Source of the DNA: Lichtheimia corymbifera B2541
Lineage: Eukaryota; Mucoromycota; Mucoromycetes; Mucorales; Lichtheimiaceae
Reading direction: 5' to 3'
Length of the DNA: 64,000 bases
Assembly: GCA_000697475.1 (NCBI GenBank)
Contig: JNEU01001162.1
Location: forward strand, 1 to 64,000
The translations under genes and the position numbers were made by a program. How positions within the stretch are numbered: the stretch's first letter is position 1; the number at the start of each line of letters is the position of its first letter. This document shows, piece after piece, positions 1 through 13,024 of this stretch. Below the pieces are notes generated by a model. It did not search any database, was not told where the DNA came from, and saw only the letters and a program-made list of their open reading frames with translations.

Positions 1-990
1 TTTTTTTTCCGACGAGGCTGGTGGTGATATTGGGTGAATCTGAGAATGGCCACGACGATCGTGAAACTTCTACACAAGGTGCGCTTGACCCCGCCGCGCA
101 ACTTTGTTCGATTGAAGACCCCGCGTTTCATTGTAGAATTTTTAGTTATGGGCATCTTTGTGTTTTACATATGCTGTAACCATAATGCTATATGATAAGT
201 GGTCTTTGTTCATTGGGAAGTATCATGCAAAAGAGCTGTATTGCACAAAGAAGTCCCGCTGCATCTTCGGCTCTATCGGGGTCTACCTACTTGACAATGA
301 ACAAACACCACCCTCTATATAGCCTCAGGCTTACAACATATGTAAAACATAAAGGTGCCTGTATCTCTAAACTTTACAATGAAACATGGGCTCTTTCATA
401 GAGCAAAGCTGCTCGCCATGGTCATGCGCACCCTGTGTGCAAGTTTCACGATCTAGCTCGCCAATCCCAATTTTCGCAATGTCATCATCAGCCTCGCGGA
501 AAAAATTGAAGAGGTCGACCGTCGTTCCACTTGGCTGGTGGTGACATTGCGAAAATCGGGATTGGCGAGCTAGATCGTGAAACTTGCACACAGGGTGCGC
601 ATGACCATGGCGAGCAGCTTTGCTCTATGAAAGAGCCCATGTTTCATTGTAAAGCTTAGAGATACGGGCATCTTTATGTTTTACATATGCTGTAAGCGTG
701 ATGCTATATGACAAGTGGTCTTTGTTGATTGTCGAGTAGCTTGACTTTAATAGAGCGGAAGATGGAGACGGACTTCTTTGTGGAACACAGCCCATTTGCA
801 TGATACTTCACAATGTACAAAGACCACTTCTCATATATCATCACTCTCATCACAGCATAGGTAAAACATAAAGGTGCCTGTTTCTTCAAATTGTCATAAT
901 GAAGTGTAGCGTCTATATGAGACCAAAGTTGATCAGCGTGGCCGAGAGCACCTCCTGACCAAGTTTCATGTTCGGGATGTCCAATATCGG
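1..990. repeat. Giant imperfect palindrome of dispersed-repeat monomers
   Basis: The block is built symmetrically around about position 513. The best-preserved arms are 329-493 and 533-697 (165 bp each, loop about 39 bp). By eye they differ at seven positions, all transitions. The symmetry continues outward: 184-328 is matched in reverse by about 698-845, and the monomer read backwards at about 60-180 is matched by the forward monomer at about 850-980, both more diverged. The arms contain the same roughly 110-bp core found in the tandem arrays. No ORF of recognisable function is present. The block is cut by the left edge, so its true extent is unknown. It could be a fold-back or MITE-like element, or an inverted rearrangement of the satellite. 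Confidence 0.8.
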
Positions 991-1572
991 CGGGCGCGGT
1001 CGGTACATCTTATGCATGTTCCCATCCATACGTTTGGACGCTGCTATTCAAAATCTTCATAATGAAGCGTAGCATCTTTATGAGGACGAAATTGCTCGTC
1101 GCGATCGAAGGTACCTTGCATGAAAATTTCAGGCTCGAAATGGGCGATCTCGGGCTTATGGAGCGTCGACCTTAACTTTTGCCTAAATTTGGGGCCGCCC
1201 GCATTCAAAACTTTTATAGTGAAGCCTGCGATTTTTATATGAATGGAAGTGATCAGCATGACCCAGTGAACCTTCATACCAAGTTTCAAGTTCAAAGTGG
1301 GCAATCCCAAGGTAATACATACTACATCGATAAATGATAAATCCGGCGCTTTCTCAATTTCCGCCTATCATAGTAAACCCCACATTATACCTTCCCATTC
1401 AAAATTTTTAAATGAAGTATGGGTTCTTTATTAAGACAAAGTTGATCAGCGTGTCCAGAAGCATATTGTGTGAAAGTTTCAAGTCGAAATGAGTAACTCC
1501 AAGATCATAGATCAATCTACAGTGTGTGTGTATTTGTATGACAGTGCCTGAGCTATTTATTTCACAGCTCAC
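884..1572 (+). repeat. Tandem array of about 160-bp monomers, copy 1
   Basis: Four forward monomers begin near 884, 1047, 1200 and 1399. Each has the order ATTCAAAA..TTT, ATGAAG, a TTTAT..GA stretch, TTGATCAGC (or a close variant), and AGTTTCA followed by a variable stretch often ending in GGGCAATCCC. The last monomer is followed by a tail with a short TG run and the word GACAGTGCCTGA, shared exactly with the second array. The array ends about 190 bp before the NSE1 start codon, so it lies in or next to that promoter. No protein is convincingly encoded. Confidence 0.8.
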
Positions 1573-1761
1573 ATATGACAAGACTCTTAGTGTCGTTCAT
1601 CGTTAAGGAACTTTTTATTAAAGGCATAACAAGTGTAGAATAAGATATGGATATGTAACAAGGTGTCATGGCAACTGAGGGATGTCGAGGCATAAGCGGT
1701 GAATGGACGATCCATCATTTCCGAAGACTTTCAACGCCGTACACCTCCCTTTTCTGGAACC

Positions 1762-2749
1762 ATGGTCGCCACCTACAACTCACAGTTTTCAGCAATGGAT
1801 ACGCAAGCACCTATTGACAACCAACATTACAACGACTCACACCGCCTATTTATGCAAAGCATGCTCTCTCATCGGCTGTTGACTGAAAAGCGAGCCCAAG
1901 AGCTGTATACCCGCGTTTGCGAAGTAACCGAAGGTTGGAGCATGTCTAGATTCTGGGAATGCTGTATTGATCCTGGGTGTTATAGAACGTGAAATCGACT
2001 TTGACGAGTTTGTTGCAACAATAAACGACGAGATCAACGAGGTTGATATGGTGTTAAGGCGATCGCGTGACGAAACTAATGGCGTACCTGTGATAGCACT
2101 GGTGAGTGTCTTTCGTTTTGGGAGTGGGTTCTTCCTTTTAACACGCATCAATATAGGTCAATACCAAAGAGGATCAGATTGCACAATGCGCCACAAACTA
2201 CACACCAAGCGAGATTGTATATTTCCGGCAGCTGGTATGTGGATATGGCAATGTCGTGTTGTTACGCGTCATGGTCGCGTGGAAGGAGTATTTAGAGATG
2301 ATGTCTTTCTTACACGTCCCGCTTCTTAGATAGAGATGATGGTCATGGCGGATGATGAGACATATGCAGTAGCAACCATGGTGGCATTGCGACTTGGACA
2401 AAAGATGAAGCCTCCTATTCCACAACGAGATGTGCAATCTTTGATTGACCGGCTTATGGACGATGGATGGGTCGCATCATCACCTGATGGATCATCTTAT
2501 ATCATGGGTACACGTGCTGGTTTGGAGCTACAGAGCTATTTACGGGACCAATACAACGATATGATCAAGATGTGCAAAGTCTGTATGGAGATGGTTACCA
2601 TGGGCGAGCGTTGCGAACGTCAAGAGTGTCCTGTGCGTATTCATCGCCATTGTGCTGATGGTCTTTTCAGTGGCAACGATATGGAATGTCCCGAGTGTGA
2701 AACAGCATGGACGCGACTCAACACCTTTGGACTTGGATTACCATTGTAG
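1762..2749 (+). CDS. nse1: Smc5-6 complex subunit Nse1 (RING-like E3)
   Basis: Non-SMC element 1, the RING-like subunit of the Smc5/6 DNA-repair complex, which pairs with the MAGE protein Nse3. Exons 1762-1933, 1986-2101, 2157-2234 and 2330-2749 splice in frame on GT-AG introns to 261 residues, close to the usual 250-270. The N-terminal half has the Nse1 helical/winged-helix pattern (RLFMQSMLSHRLLTE, then FDEFVATINDEIN and GVPVIALVNT). The C-terminal 50 residues hold the variant RING: CKVC, then C..C, H..HC and CPEC, as in family members. An in-frame ATG lies 21 codons upstream at 1699; 1762 was preferred because it follows a pyrimidine-rich leader and gives the normal length. The repeat array ends just upstream. 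It converges on MPE1 with about 100 bp between stop codons. Confidence 0.93.
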
Positions 2750-2853
2750 AAGCTACATGTATATAGTCAACCATCCCCCTCCATTTTCCTCATTTTGACA
2801 CATCCAATTTGAGTATGTATTTCATGTTTAATTTTGTTTATTGGGAATAACAT

Positions 2854-4599
2854 CTATTGCTGCCGAACACATTCACGTACATAATTATCTACACTTTCTC
2901 GAACATCCATATTGGGAATTAATCCATCCAAGCCAAGTTTGATTTGGGCATTGCAATCTTGACAGCAAAAATCATTTTCCAGCATATAACCTCGGATACA
3001 TTCATCACAAAACGTAGCACCACAGCACGGGGTAATGGTTGCTTCTCGGAAAAGGCCCTCACAGATTGGACAACGCAAGTGATCAACTACCGGGATGGAA
3101 CCATAAAGATCCAATAAATCACCAGCTGTGGATGTTCCTAGGTTGGACTTGGCAACATGTTTGTCCCATGTTGATCTAAATGAAAGCAAGCATTAGATTG
3201 TATATGGTTAAATGCTTTGACTACTTACGAATCAGCTTGAGCTACTACCAAATCACCTTTGGGTGTCACCATCAATCCACCAGTACCAGATTTGACGGCG
3301 TTCTTGGGCTCTTCAATTACTTTCAAAAAGCTGCGAGGAATACCCGTGGTCCGCTTTATCCTTGGATGTTTGTCAAACTCCTTATCACCATTAGTGGGGC
3401 ATTGATTGATGTAATGGCCTGAATAAAAAGTATAAGCATGTTGTCCCTCTCACACATGTACACGGTTTATCCATAATGCTTACCCTTTTGTCCACATCTA
3501 TAACACACGTATGTAGGCGGGGGTACACGCTGTGGTTGCTGTTGCTGGTTATCGCCTCCGTCATTTCCATCTCTTTGTGAATGATGATAGCCACCACGTC
3601 CTCGACGCCATTCACCACCACGTGGAGTATAAGGGATATATTGTTGTCTGTAGAATATTAGAAAGGGGAAATGAGTGAACCAGTCCTTGGAAACATCTCA
3701 ATGGTAACTGTAGCCATGGAATCCATCTCTTCCACATAAGGAAACACACGCACAACGCATACACACACGCACAATAGAACAGAAAATCAATGTAGGGTGT
3801 ATATAAACTTGTACTGTATTGTTGCTTTTCTTTTTCTTGGGTTGTTTTCATTGTAATACATGACCCACCCCCCTCACACACACACTCTCTCTCTCCCCTT
3901 CCACCCATTCATGCACTTACTCAGCAAGCTTTTCCTGCATAGCTCCCCATTGATCCGTTGTTTGCTGAAACATTGCTTGGATACGTGCTTCTTCAGAATC
4001 ATCTGCTGGCGTTGCTGATGGTGTTGTTGCTGTTGTATCGCTATTTTGAGAATCCATTTGTGATGGAGTTGGAGATTGTTGTTGTGGTCTATTCCGATAT
4101 TGAGGTGCATTCAAGACCATATTGCTTCGGTTGCTGTTGCTAAATCGTTCGGCAGCTGATCCAGGTGCCGGTGGTCCATGATGATGATGCCCTCCTCCAC
4201 CTCCTCCTTTCATCATTCCTATCCCACTTGTCCCCATTCCTTTTCCATCAGCCGGTAATGCGCCTAAAACATATCGTTGAGCTGTTCCCTTGCCAGGTCG
4301 TGATGCTGGAAGTCGACGCACAATGATCGATGTATTGCGTGGAATAATGAAAACATCATCCTTGTATTCTATAAATATCCTGTAAGCCTATTGGATACTC
4401 TCCCTTGTCACGATTAAGACTCACCCTCGTCCGTTTGGGCATTGTAAATAGCAAGATCGAAATCCGTACCCTTCCCTAGCTTTTTGGCTCGAATGATCTC
4501 TCGCTTCACGTCAAAAACAGAGGCACCCGGACCATCAAAGGTGAAGACATCGTAATCGGAATCCTTAGCCGCTTTAAACTTGTAGTAGATTACTGACAT
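2854..4599 (-). CDS. mpe1: mRNA 3'-end processing factor Mpe1/RBBP6 (DWNN-CCHC-RING)
   Basis: Subunit of the cleavage and polyadenylation factor. Five exons (4425-4599, 3921-4368, 3484-3647, 3229-3418, 2854-3175) join to 432 residues. The order is DWNN ubiquitin-like domain at the start (MSVIYYKFKAAKDSDYD...), a Gly/His/Gln-rich linker, a CCHC zinc knuckle (CYRCGQKGHYINQC) whose codons are split across an intron, then a C-terminal RING/U-box-like finger (CPICEGLF...CCGATFCDEC...CQDC). This is the exact order of yeast Mpe1 and the core of human RBBP6; the long RBBP6 C-terminal extension is absent, as in fungi. Intron 3648-3920 (273 nt) is unusually long for this window. The gene diverges from the TCP11-like gene across about 330 bp. 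Confidence 0.95.
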
Positions 4600-4931
4600 T
4601 GTTGAACAGGAGATAAAGAAGACCACAAAATCAACGATGCTACACGCCAGCTGCTCTTTAACGCTCCGCCCACCATGGATACTGCGGTATCCATGACTAC
4701 ATATCAAAGGCCCACAACGTGCACACGGCAACCGTTATACCTTGCTTGGTGATATCATTGTCAATGACTGTTATCTGTGACATTAGTAACCTCGTTGAAA
4801 ATTAAAGGTTTGTTTGTAAATGGTCTCGGGAGTTCCGTTGATATCTCACCACCATCACCATCATGATTCCCTTTGCAGGCATCAGCAGCAAAACGTCACT
4901 TTGTTTCTCTCTTTACTTCACTTATTCTATC

Positions 4932-7086
4932 ATGTCATGCAGTGATAATCATTGTGCGCAGTTCATCAGCAAAGGAAACGCATCATCCACCAACGAATTG
5001 GCAGTGGCGTTTTCTGATCTTGGACTACCTCAAGTAACCAACAAAGCAACATGGATGGAATTCGACAAGTTGACAGAATTAATTGCTCGGCCAGAGACAA
5101 TCGAATGCACTGCCAATATTATCAACAATCTCATTCATCCATCACCCAAACAGCCTACTCAACGTGCGCGTATCTTTTTGACGGCCTATATCATTCTTAC
5201 ATGCCCAAAGGCTATTCTTCAGGAAACTCCAATCCCTCTGAGAAAGGTTGGTGGTAAAAGTACAGGCTCACTTGAATACGTAACTAATCTTTCTCTATTA
5301 TCACAGCGGTTACAAGTAGCAGCCAAACGACTGCTGATGTCTTTCGAAGCTTATGTTTTTTGTCGGGATCCTAATGAAGATATGCAGCAGACGATTCAAA
5401 TGCATTGGCAAGGATATGGACGTTTATTCCAAGCATGGAAAAAGAATGACCGAGCTCAGTTACTCGAAGCAAGCACAGCGCACTACAATGGGTTGATGGA
5501 TCTCAAGCACACAATAGAAGAAAAGACACCAGATGGTCCTGATAGGCGTGAAGCTTGTGATGCTTTGGAGGAACAGCTGCGGCAAGTGCAAGCCAAGATT
5601 GAACGATTGGGTGGTCCTATAGTGCATGTTACTAAGGAGCAACCAGCTGTTAATACAATACCAACACCACCATCGAGTCATAATGGCAGCGATGATGAAA
5701 ACGGGCATCGACAACAGCAAGGTGAAGACCAAGAGCAGAAACAACGAGCACTTCATATGCTGCAAGGCATGGTGTCTCAAAAAGGAGGCGTTAGTAACGA
5801 GCAGCTGGCACATGAGATTATCCTTGATCCTGAATTCAAGCTTGAACGTGCAAAAGGGATCGAACGTCAAGTGACAGCCACAGCTAGACGTGCTTTTTTT
5901 GACAAGCTAGATGAAGATCTCACTCACTGTGTGCCTACTGCACATGATACATTGCTTGAAGTGGTGGCAGACGTCCGACAAGTGAGTATTGGCATTGCCT
6001 GAATGATAAGATCACAGAGATATTGATAAGCTTGTTTCATAGCAATTGTTGAAGGTGGCGCCAAGGAATGAACAAGAAGCAATTTACAGCAATCTGGACA
6101 TGGAATTGATGCGACAGCAATTGACAGCACGTGTATGTGACCTTGATGAGAAGATCAATTGGATCATATCGGTGATGCAACGATCGTGTGCTCCTATAAG
6201 GGATAACGCGGTGGTATCAATCCATAATCGTTCTCGTGCCAGTGAAAAGTTGGAATGTATCGTGGATGTGTTACAAGATATGGCTATTGATTTGGCTAAT
6301 GCACAACTACGTGCTCTGCGTCCACACCTGCTACCCATTGCTATCGAGTATGGTCGTTCCAAGTTTGATGAAGCCATTGCTGCGGATGATCCTCAAGCTC
6401 AAACCTTACCGCATACCAAACAATGGCTACAAGAAGCATACAATCGACTTTTATCCAACACTAGCACTAGCAATGTGTTACCCTCAACAAATCCAAATCC
6501 TACTCGCGAGGCTATTTTCCAAGATGCATTGGTTCATTTGCTACTATCACCAAAGTCTGCAGCTGAATGGGCTCCCGAGACATTGCGTTTGGATATTGCA
6601 CGGCTGGTACGATTCCAAAACACCGCACAAGCCATCACCATTGTAGCAGCTTTATTAACGCTTGCACGCAACTTTGGAATTGTCGACGAGGACGAGCATG
6701 CTGTATTGGCTGAAACACTATTCAAGTTACTCGAAGACCACAACACTAGTCCACAACATCTAGCAGCTGAAATCGAGCGACGTGTAGGCACAATGGGTGG
6801 AGACGCTAAGCGAGATGAAATGATACGTACCATGGTTGATAAGACGCTTTCGCATAATGATGCCATCTATGCCTTACTATCACGACGTGTTGCATCTGTG
6901 CTCAGATCCTACCTCGCCACAGGTGACATGGCAGCTCCCACTGCGTTATATAGCTATGGATTGCGTCATGTATCGGGCTCTCTTCAAGGGCTTTGTGAAC
7001 ATGTACACGTCCTTGCCGAATATCATTACCGGTTGCATGAGCAACGTTACTTTGGCATTATTAATCAAATGATGTGTAATCAATGA
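4932..7086 (+). CDS. TCP11/Sok1-family protein
   Basis: T-complex protein 11 family; the yeast member Sok1 suppresses loss of PKA activity, but the biochemical role is unknown. Exons are 4932-5981 and 6043-7086 (61-nt GT-AG intron). An upstream in-frame ATG at 4863 would add 23 residues that look like translated leader, so 4932 was chosen (about 697 residues). Family landmarks are a helical N-terminal half with FEAYVFCRDP, then after the intron RSCAPIRDNAV and the segment LANAQLRALRPHLLP, IEYGRSKFDEA. The middle contains a charged Gln/Glu linker. Mostly alpha-helical, no membrane segments. In this window the PKA catalytic subunit is also present, but the two are 20 kb apart, so no linkage is implied. 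Confidence 0.8.
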
Positions 7087-7385
7087 GCCATTAGAAATAA
7101 AGCATTATCTTTATGGATATTATATGAAACACAAGATTATCGGAGAGCGAGTGAATATCATGATAGCTAGCATGAAATTGAGATAAGCAATGTGTGTGTG
7201 TGGGGAATAAGACCGGAAGCATGTATTAAACGATTCACCGAGCTACCGGATGATGAATGATGGTTGGTAGGACAATAAGGCATGAGATGGAAACAGAGTC
7301 CGACTAGTGTATTTTTCTTGGTACTCGGTGAACCACCAATTTCTCTTTACTCTTGCTCCGTTTTTCGTTTCTGTTGTCATTCGTA

Positions 7386-9091
<1,706 letters not shown>

Positions 9092-9466
9092 ATGCATCAT
9101 CAAATTGTACAATAAAAGGTCCTTGCATGGTGTGTATGCCTCTCTTAAAACACAGCATGTTTATTATTGGAGCTACACTTCATATGGACACGCTAATCCC
9201 GATATAATGCAACCTGCACGCCGATATAAGTCAATCGCACGTCCTCTCCTGGTTATGAAAATGTCTTATGATCACCCATCTCTCCCATTCTTCTTCAATG
9301 TGAAACAAAAAAAGTTGTTTTATGAAGGGAATTTTCTCTCTGCATATGTGTGTGTGTGTGTGATACTTGAGTGAATGAAGTACGTGCTTGTGGGTGATAT
9401 TGATGATAGAACTTGTGGATGGTGTGAATAAATGTGTTATCGTGTGAAGGGAATGTTGCTATGCAT

Positions 9467-11341
9467 CTAATGCTTCTTGTTGTTCGACATTCGAGCAGCG
9501 AACGCATCATTTGCCCATTTGGCCATGTCCACGTCGACATCTTCGTACTTTTTGATGAAAGGATGTTCGAGCAGTTTTGCATAAGTCGGTCGTTCCTTTG
9601 CATCCTTGTGTAAACTAAGGGAACAATGGTCAGATGAATTGCCGATCATTCACCATTCCCCATGACCTTTCTTTCTCTTTTGCCTCCTATACTTACCAAG
9701 AAGCGATGAAGTCGCGTGCATCATCTGAGAAATGTTCTGGTAACGTGGGTGGCTCCTCGTCAACAATGGCCTTCAACTGAGCAAACATATTGTCATAGGT
9801 GTATGGGTATTTGCCACCTGCCATCTCCACCAACGACAAACCAAGTGACCATACATCCGAAGCAACTGTGTAAGTGTTGGCTGCCTTGATACGTTCAGGC
9901 TAAAATATACACACAACTCATCAGATGCTTATATCCTCACACGCATATCCTCCTCTCCATCCTTGCTTACGGCCATGTAACTTTGACAACCGATATTGGT
10001 CTTTGCAAGCGAACGATCAAGTTGACCTGATACACCAAAGTCGCATAATTTGATTTGACCTTTGCTGTTGACGAGTACATTTGTAGGCTTGACATCTACC
10101 AAAAATAATGAATTACTCGATTTGGATGATGCGCATGAATAAAATCCTACCTCGATGAATAATGGAAAGTTCATCTTTAAGGAATCGAAGACCTTTGACC
10201 ATCTACAAACACATTACCCATGTCAGCAGTTTCTCTTGGCAATATATACATTTCTTGAATACTGACCGAAATTGCAATCTTTGCCAACACATCTTCTGGT
10301 ACGCCCTCGCCATACAGCTTGTCCAAAGATCCACAATCCATGTACTCCATACAATAGTAGACGCATGATTCAATAAAGAAAGCACCATAGAATTCGACAA
10401 TGTAATCACTCGTGCTCTTGTGTAGGATATCGAGCTCCATCAAGATTTGGTGCAGCTTGGTTTCATCAAGCTCGAGACGAATTTCCTAAATGAAAAGGCA
10501 ACATGATTAATAAGAATTGCTGAGCACTGGGGGGGGGGAGGTAGGAGAGAGAGAGAGATAAGGAATGATTTTTTTTACCTTCATTGCCATCACGACATTT
10601 GTCACTCGGTGGTACACCTGGTGCATCGGTTGGGTCATGGGTCAGTGAAATGTTACACGACGCGCGCCTCCATTCTTCCACCTAGCACGCACGCACGCAC
10701 GTACGGCTCCCACCACCAATCAATCCATACCTTTTGTACAGTGCCATATTGACCTTTGCCCAATTCTTCTTGTAACTCCAAATCAGCCATCTTGATAGCA
10801 AAGCTGTTGCCATTACTGAAATCAACACCGTCGGCATGAATAATAGCCTTGCCAGCAAAGTTGAGCTTGCCAGATGGATCCCTGATAATCGATGCGTGAT
10901 TAATAACTGCAGCTTTATTCATCCATCTCATACATACACATATTTCGAAAAGTTGGCAAACGGCGTATCAGGCTTGGGTGCAATACCAAGTTGTGATAGA
11001 TTCAATCCTGGCTTTTTGCCTCCCATACGACCTGGTAAACCTCCAGGAGGACCTCGTCTGCTGCTCAAACCACCACCGGGCGATCCAGTGGGAGGTGTTG
11101 CTCGTCCTGCAGCCATAGGTGGTAAGGGCGATCGACTCATGGGTGGAAGTACTGAACGATTAATACGAGATGCCGTTGGTGTTCCTCCTCCTGTTATTGC
11201 TCCTCCTGGAATAACACCACCTGGCCGTGATGTGGGCAATGGGTTTTGTGGCGATGACTGACGTTGCTGCGGTGGAAGTGGAGAACTACGTTGTTGTTGT
11301 TGTTGCTGTTGTTGCAGCTTGTCCCTCTCATTGAGAGACAT
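9467..11341 (-). CDS. pbs2: MAP kinase kinase, Pbs2 type (HOG pathway)
   Basis: Dual-specificity kinase that activates the Hog1/p38 MAPK. Eight exons (10938-11341, 10731-10881, 10579-10617, 10267-10485, 10151-10202, 9971-10095, 9697-9899, 9467-9614) join to 446 residues. The N-terminal 130 residues are Gln/Pro/Gly-rich. Then comes the Pbs2 signature [19 protein letters not shown], glycine loop [13 protein letters not shown] lysine in [12 protein letters not shown], catalytic HRDVKPTN, DFG, and activation loop [16 protein letters not shown] with the S-x3-T phosphosites. The pre-kinase block and the [16 protein letters not shown] stretch favour Pbs2 over Ste7 or Mkk1. It is shorter at the N terminus than yeast Pbs2 (about 670), so Sho1-docking elements cannot be assumed. 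One exon is only 39 nt. Confidence 0.93.
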
Positions 11342-13024
11342 GTTGTTGAAAGATTTGTCGAGATCCAGTTTGAAAGTGTGTGAGGGGGAGGAGGAAAAGA
11401 AAAAAGAGAAAGAAATAGCAGCAATGGATTACACTTTGCAAAGCGGGTCGCTTTCAATTTCCCAATCCAATCACGGGTCCTGTGTTTCCATCCTCTTTTA
11501 CTATCCATCGCCGATGATACCAACAACCACCCAACAGCCACACTGCTTGCTTTGTACCATTTGTTTCAGATTTAACTACTCAACACAATTCGACTTTTCC
11601 ATATTACTATTACTAATCTTTCCATGACAACCACCAAGGGTAGAACCCCACCTTTTATCATTAGACATCATAAGCACCTTCCTTCTTATCGAGTAGTTGA
11701 ACGACTGACCCCAGAGCTTGTTGCTTGTTATTTATTATCATTCACACGCAACTTGCTGGCACCTATCAAATAAAGTTTATCGGGCTATTCTGCCTCCTAT
11801 TCAATCAGAGCAGAGCATGGATTTTCTTTCTTATCTATCACTATTGGTGCTATAGAGTCCCAAAGAATAATATGCTATGTTAGGCTGTCATCATCACCTG
11901 CCAATCAGTTTGTGTCACTTGAGTGAGCGGTGTTTGATATTGGTATCTTTGTAATGCAAGGATAAGTCTTGTTTTCTCATTTTCCTCTTTGCGCTCCTCT
12001 TGGGACATGTGTCTTGGTTTCATTGCCTAAATAAACTTTCTCTCCTTTATCTCTTTGTAAGCACACTGAAAATTGACCCCCAGACAATGTGACATCAATC
12101 GTCCCCACAAATATATTGCCAACAGCTCGTACTGGACATCTAAAAGAGCAACAAAATATACAATGCCTTAACGCGGAAATATGTTTTCAAGGTGATCCTT
12201 TCATTTACAAGAGAATGAAATTACCATTGATGTCGCCAAATGTTACCGTGTGAGTCGGCATATGTAGACGACATGTTGACAGATCACTCACTTGCAATAA
12301 GCGATGTCCCATCTACAGCCAAACACATTTTATAATCCCATCTTCTTACGATAAAATGAACTATCTTTGTGCTGCTAGCAAGTTGATATCATGTCCCGCG
12401 TTGCCTCAGTAGAATCAGCATATGATGGATCGACTCACAAACCGATTGAGTGAAAGAAATTCAGCTTGTTATTAATATCATTGATCAAGCCAACAAAGCA
12501 AGGGGACACTACTCTCGATATACGTAGTATAATGAAACTCGTAATAATATAACAAGGATGATCCCATAAAGGTTTTGCATTATTGTGGCGTTTTTAAATT
12601 TTCGGATGCAAACAAAGCATATGATGAGGTGTGTAGCAGGGATGCCATATCCGGATACATAGACACAGTAGAGCAAATCAAGGTCTTGTATGCTTAAGCT
12701 AGAGTAAAGAACATCAACAAAGAGAAACCCGAGGTCACATCATGGCTAGCCATATAAAGGGTTGCCGATCCTTTTTGCCCTACAGTGACCCCATACGCAA
12801 ATTGGTTGTGCAAAATGGTATTCTGTGTTACACTGCGCTGAAAACGAAAATTGTAGTCTGTGCTCACACTTTACAATGAAATTGGATGGCATAAATAAAA
12901 AGGTATTCATTCAAAGAAAGAGATAGAGGAAGATGCAATGACGACTTTTACATATTATGAAGGGATGTTATGTGATATGTTTGCAATTGTAAGGAGGAGG
13001 AGGAAATGTACACTTTGTATGATA
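11342..13024. other. Intergenic, no gene seen
   Basis: About 1.7 kb between the Pbs2 start and the end of the hydrolase gene. No ORF with family features, tRNA-like fold or repeat was found by eye on either strand. The first 300 bp are pyrimidine-rich and probably hold the Pbs2 promoter and leader. Confidence 0.5.

Noticed and set aside
329..697. Classical RIP as the certain cause of the transition bias
   Set aside because: RIP is known from Ascomycota; only seven sites are available here and dinucleotide context was not computed, so only a RIP-like or deamination bias is suggested.
1044..1310. Minus-strand ORFs through the repeat arrays giving similar peptides (such as IAHFELET-like words), suggesting a repeat-encoded protein
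   Set aside because: The similar words occur in different frames in different monomers and each ORF is short, so they are a by-product of DNA-level repetition.
5460..5870. 136-codon minus-strand ORF inside the TCP11-like gene
   Set aside because: Shadow of the real coding exon; composition is that of an antisense frame.
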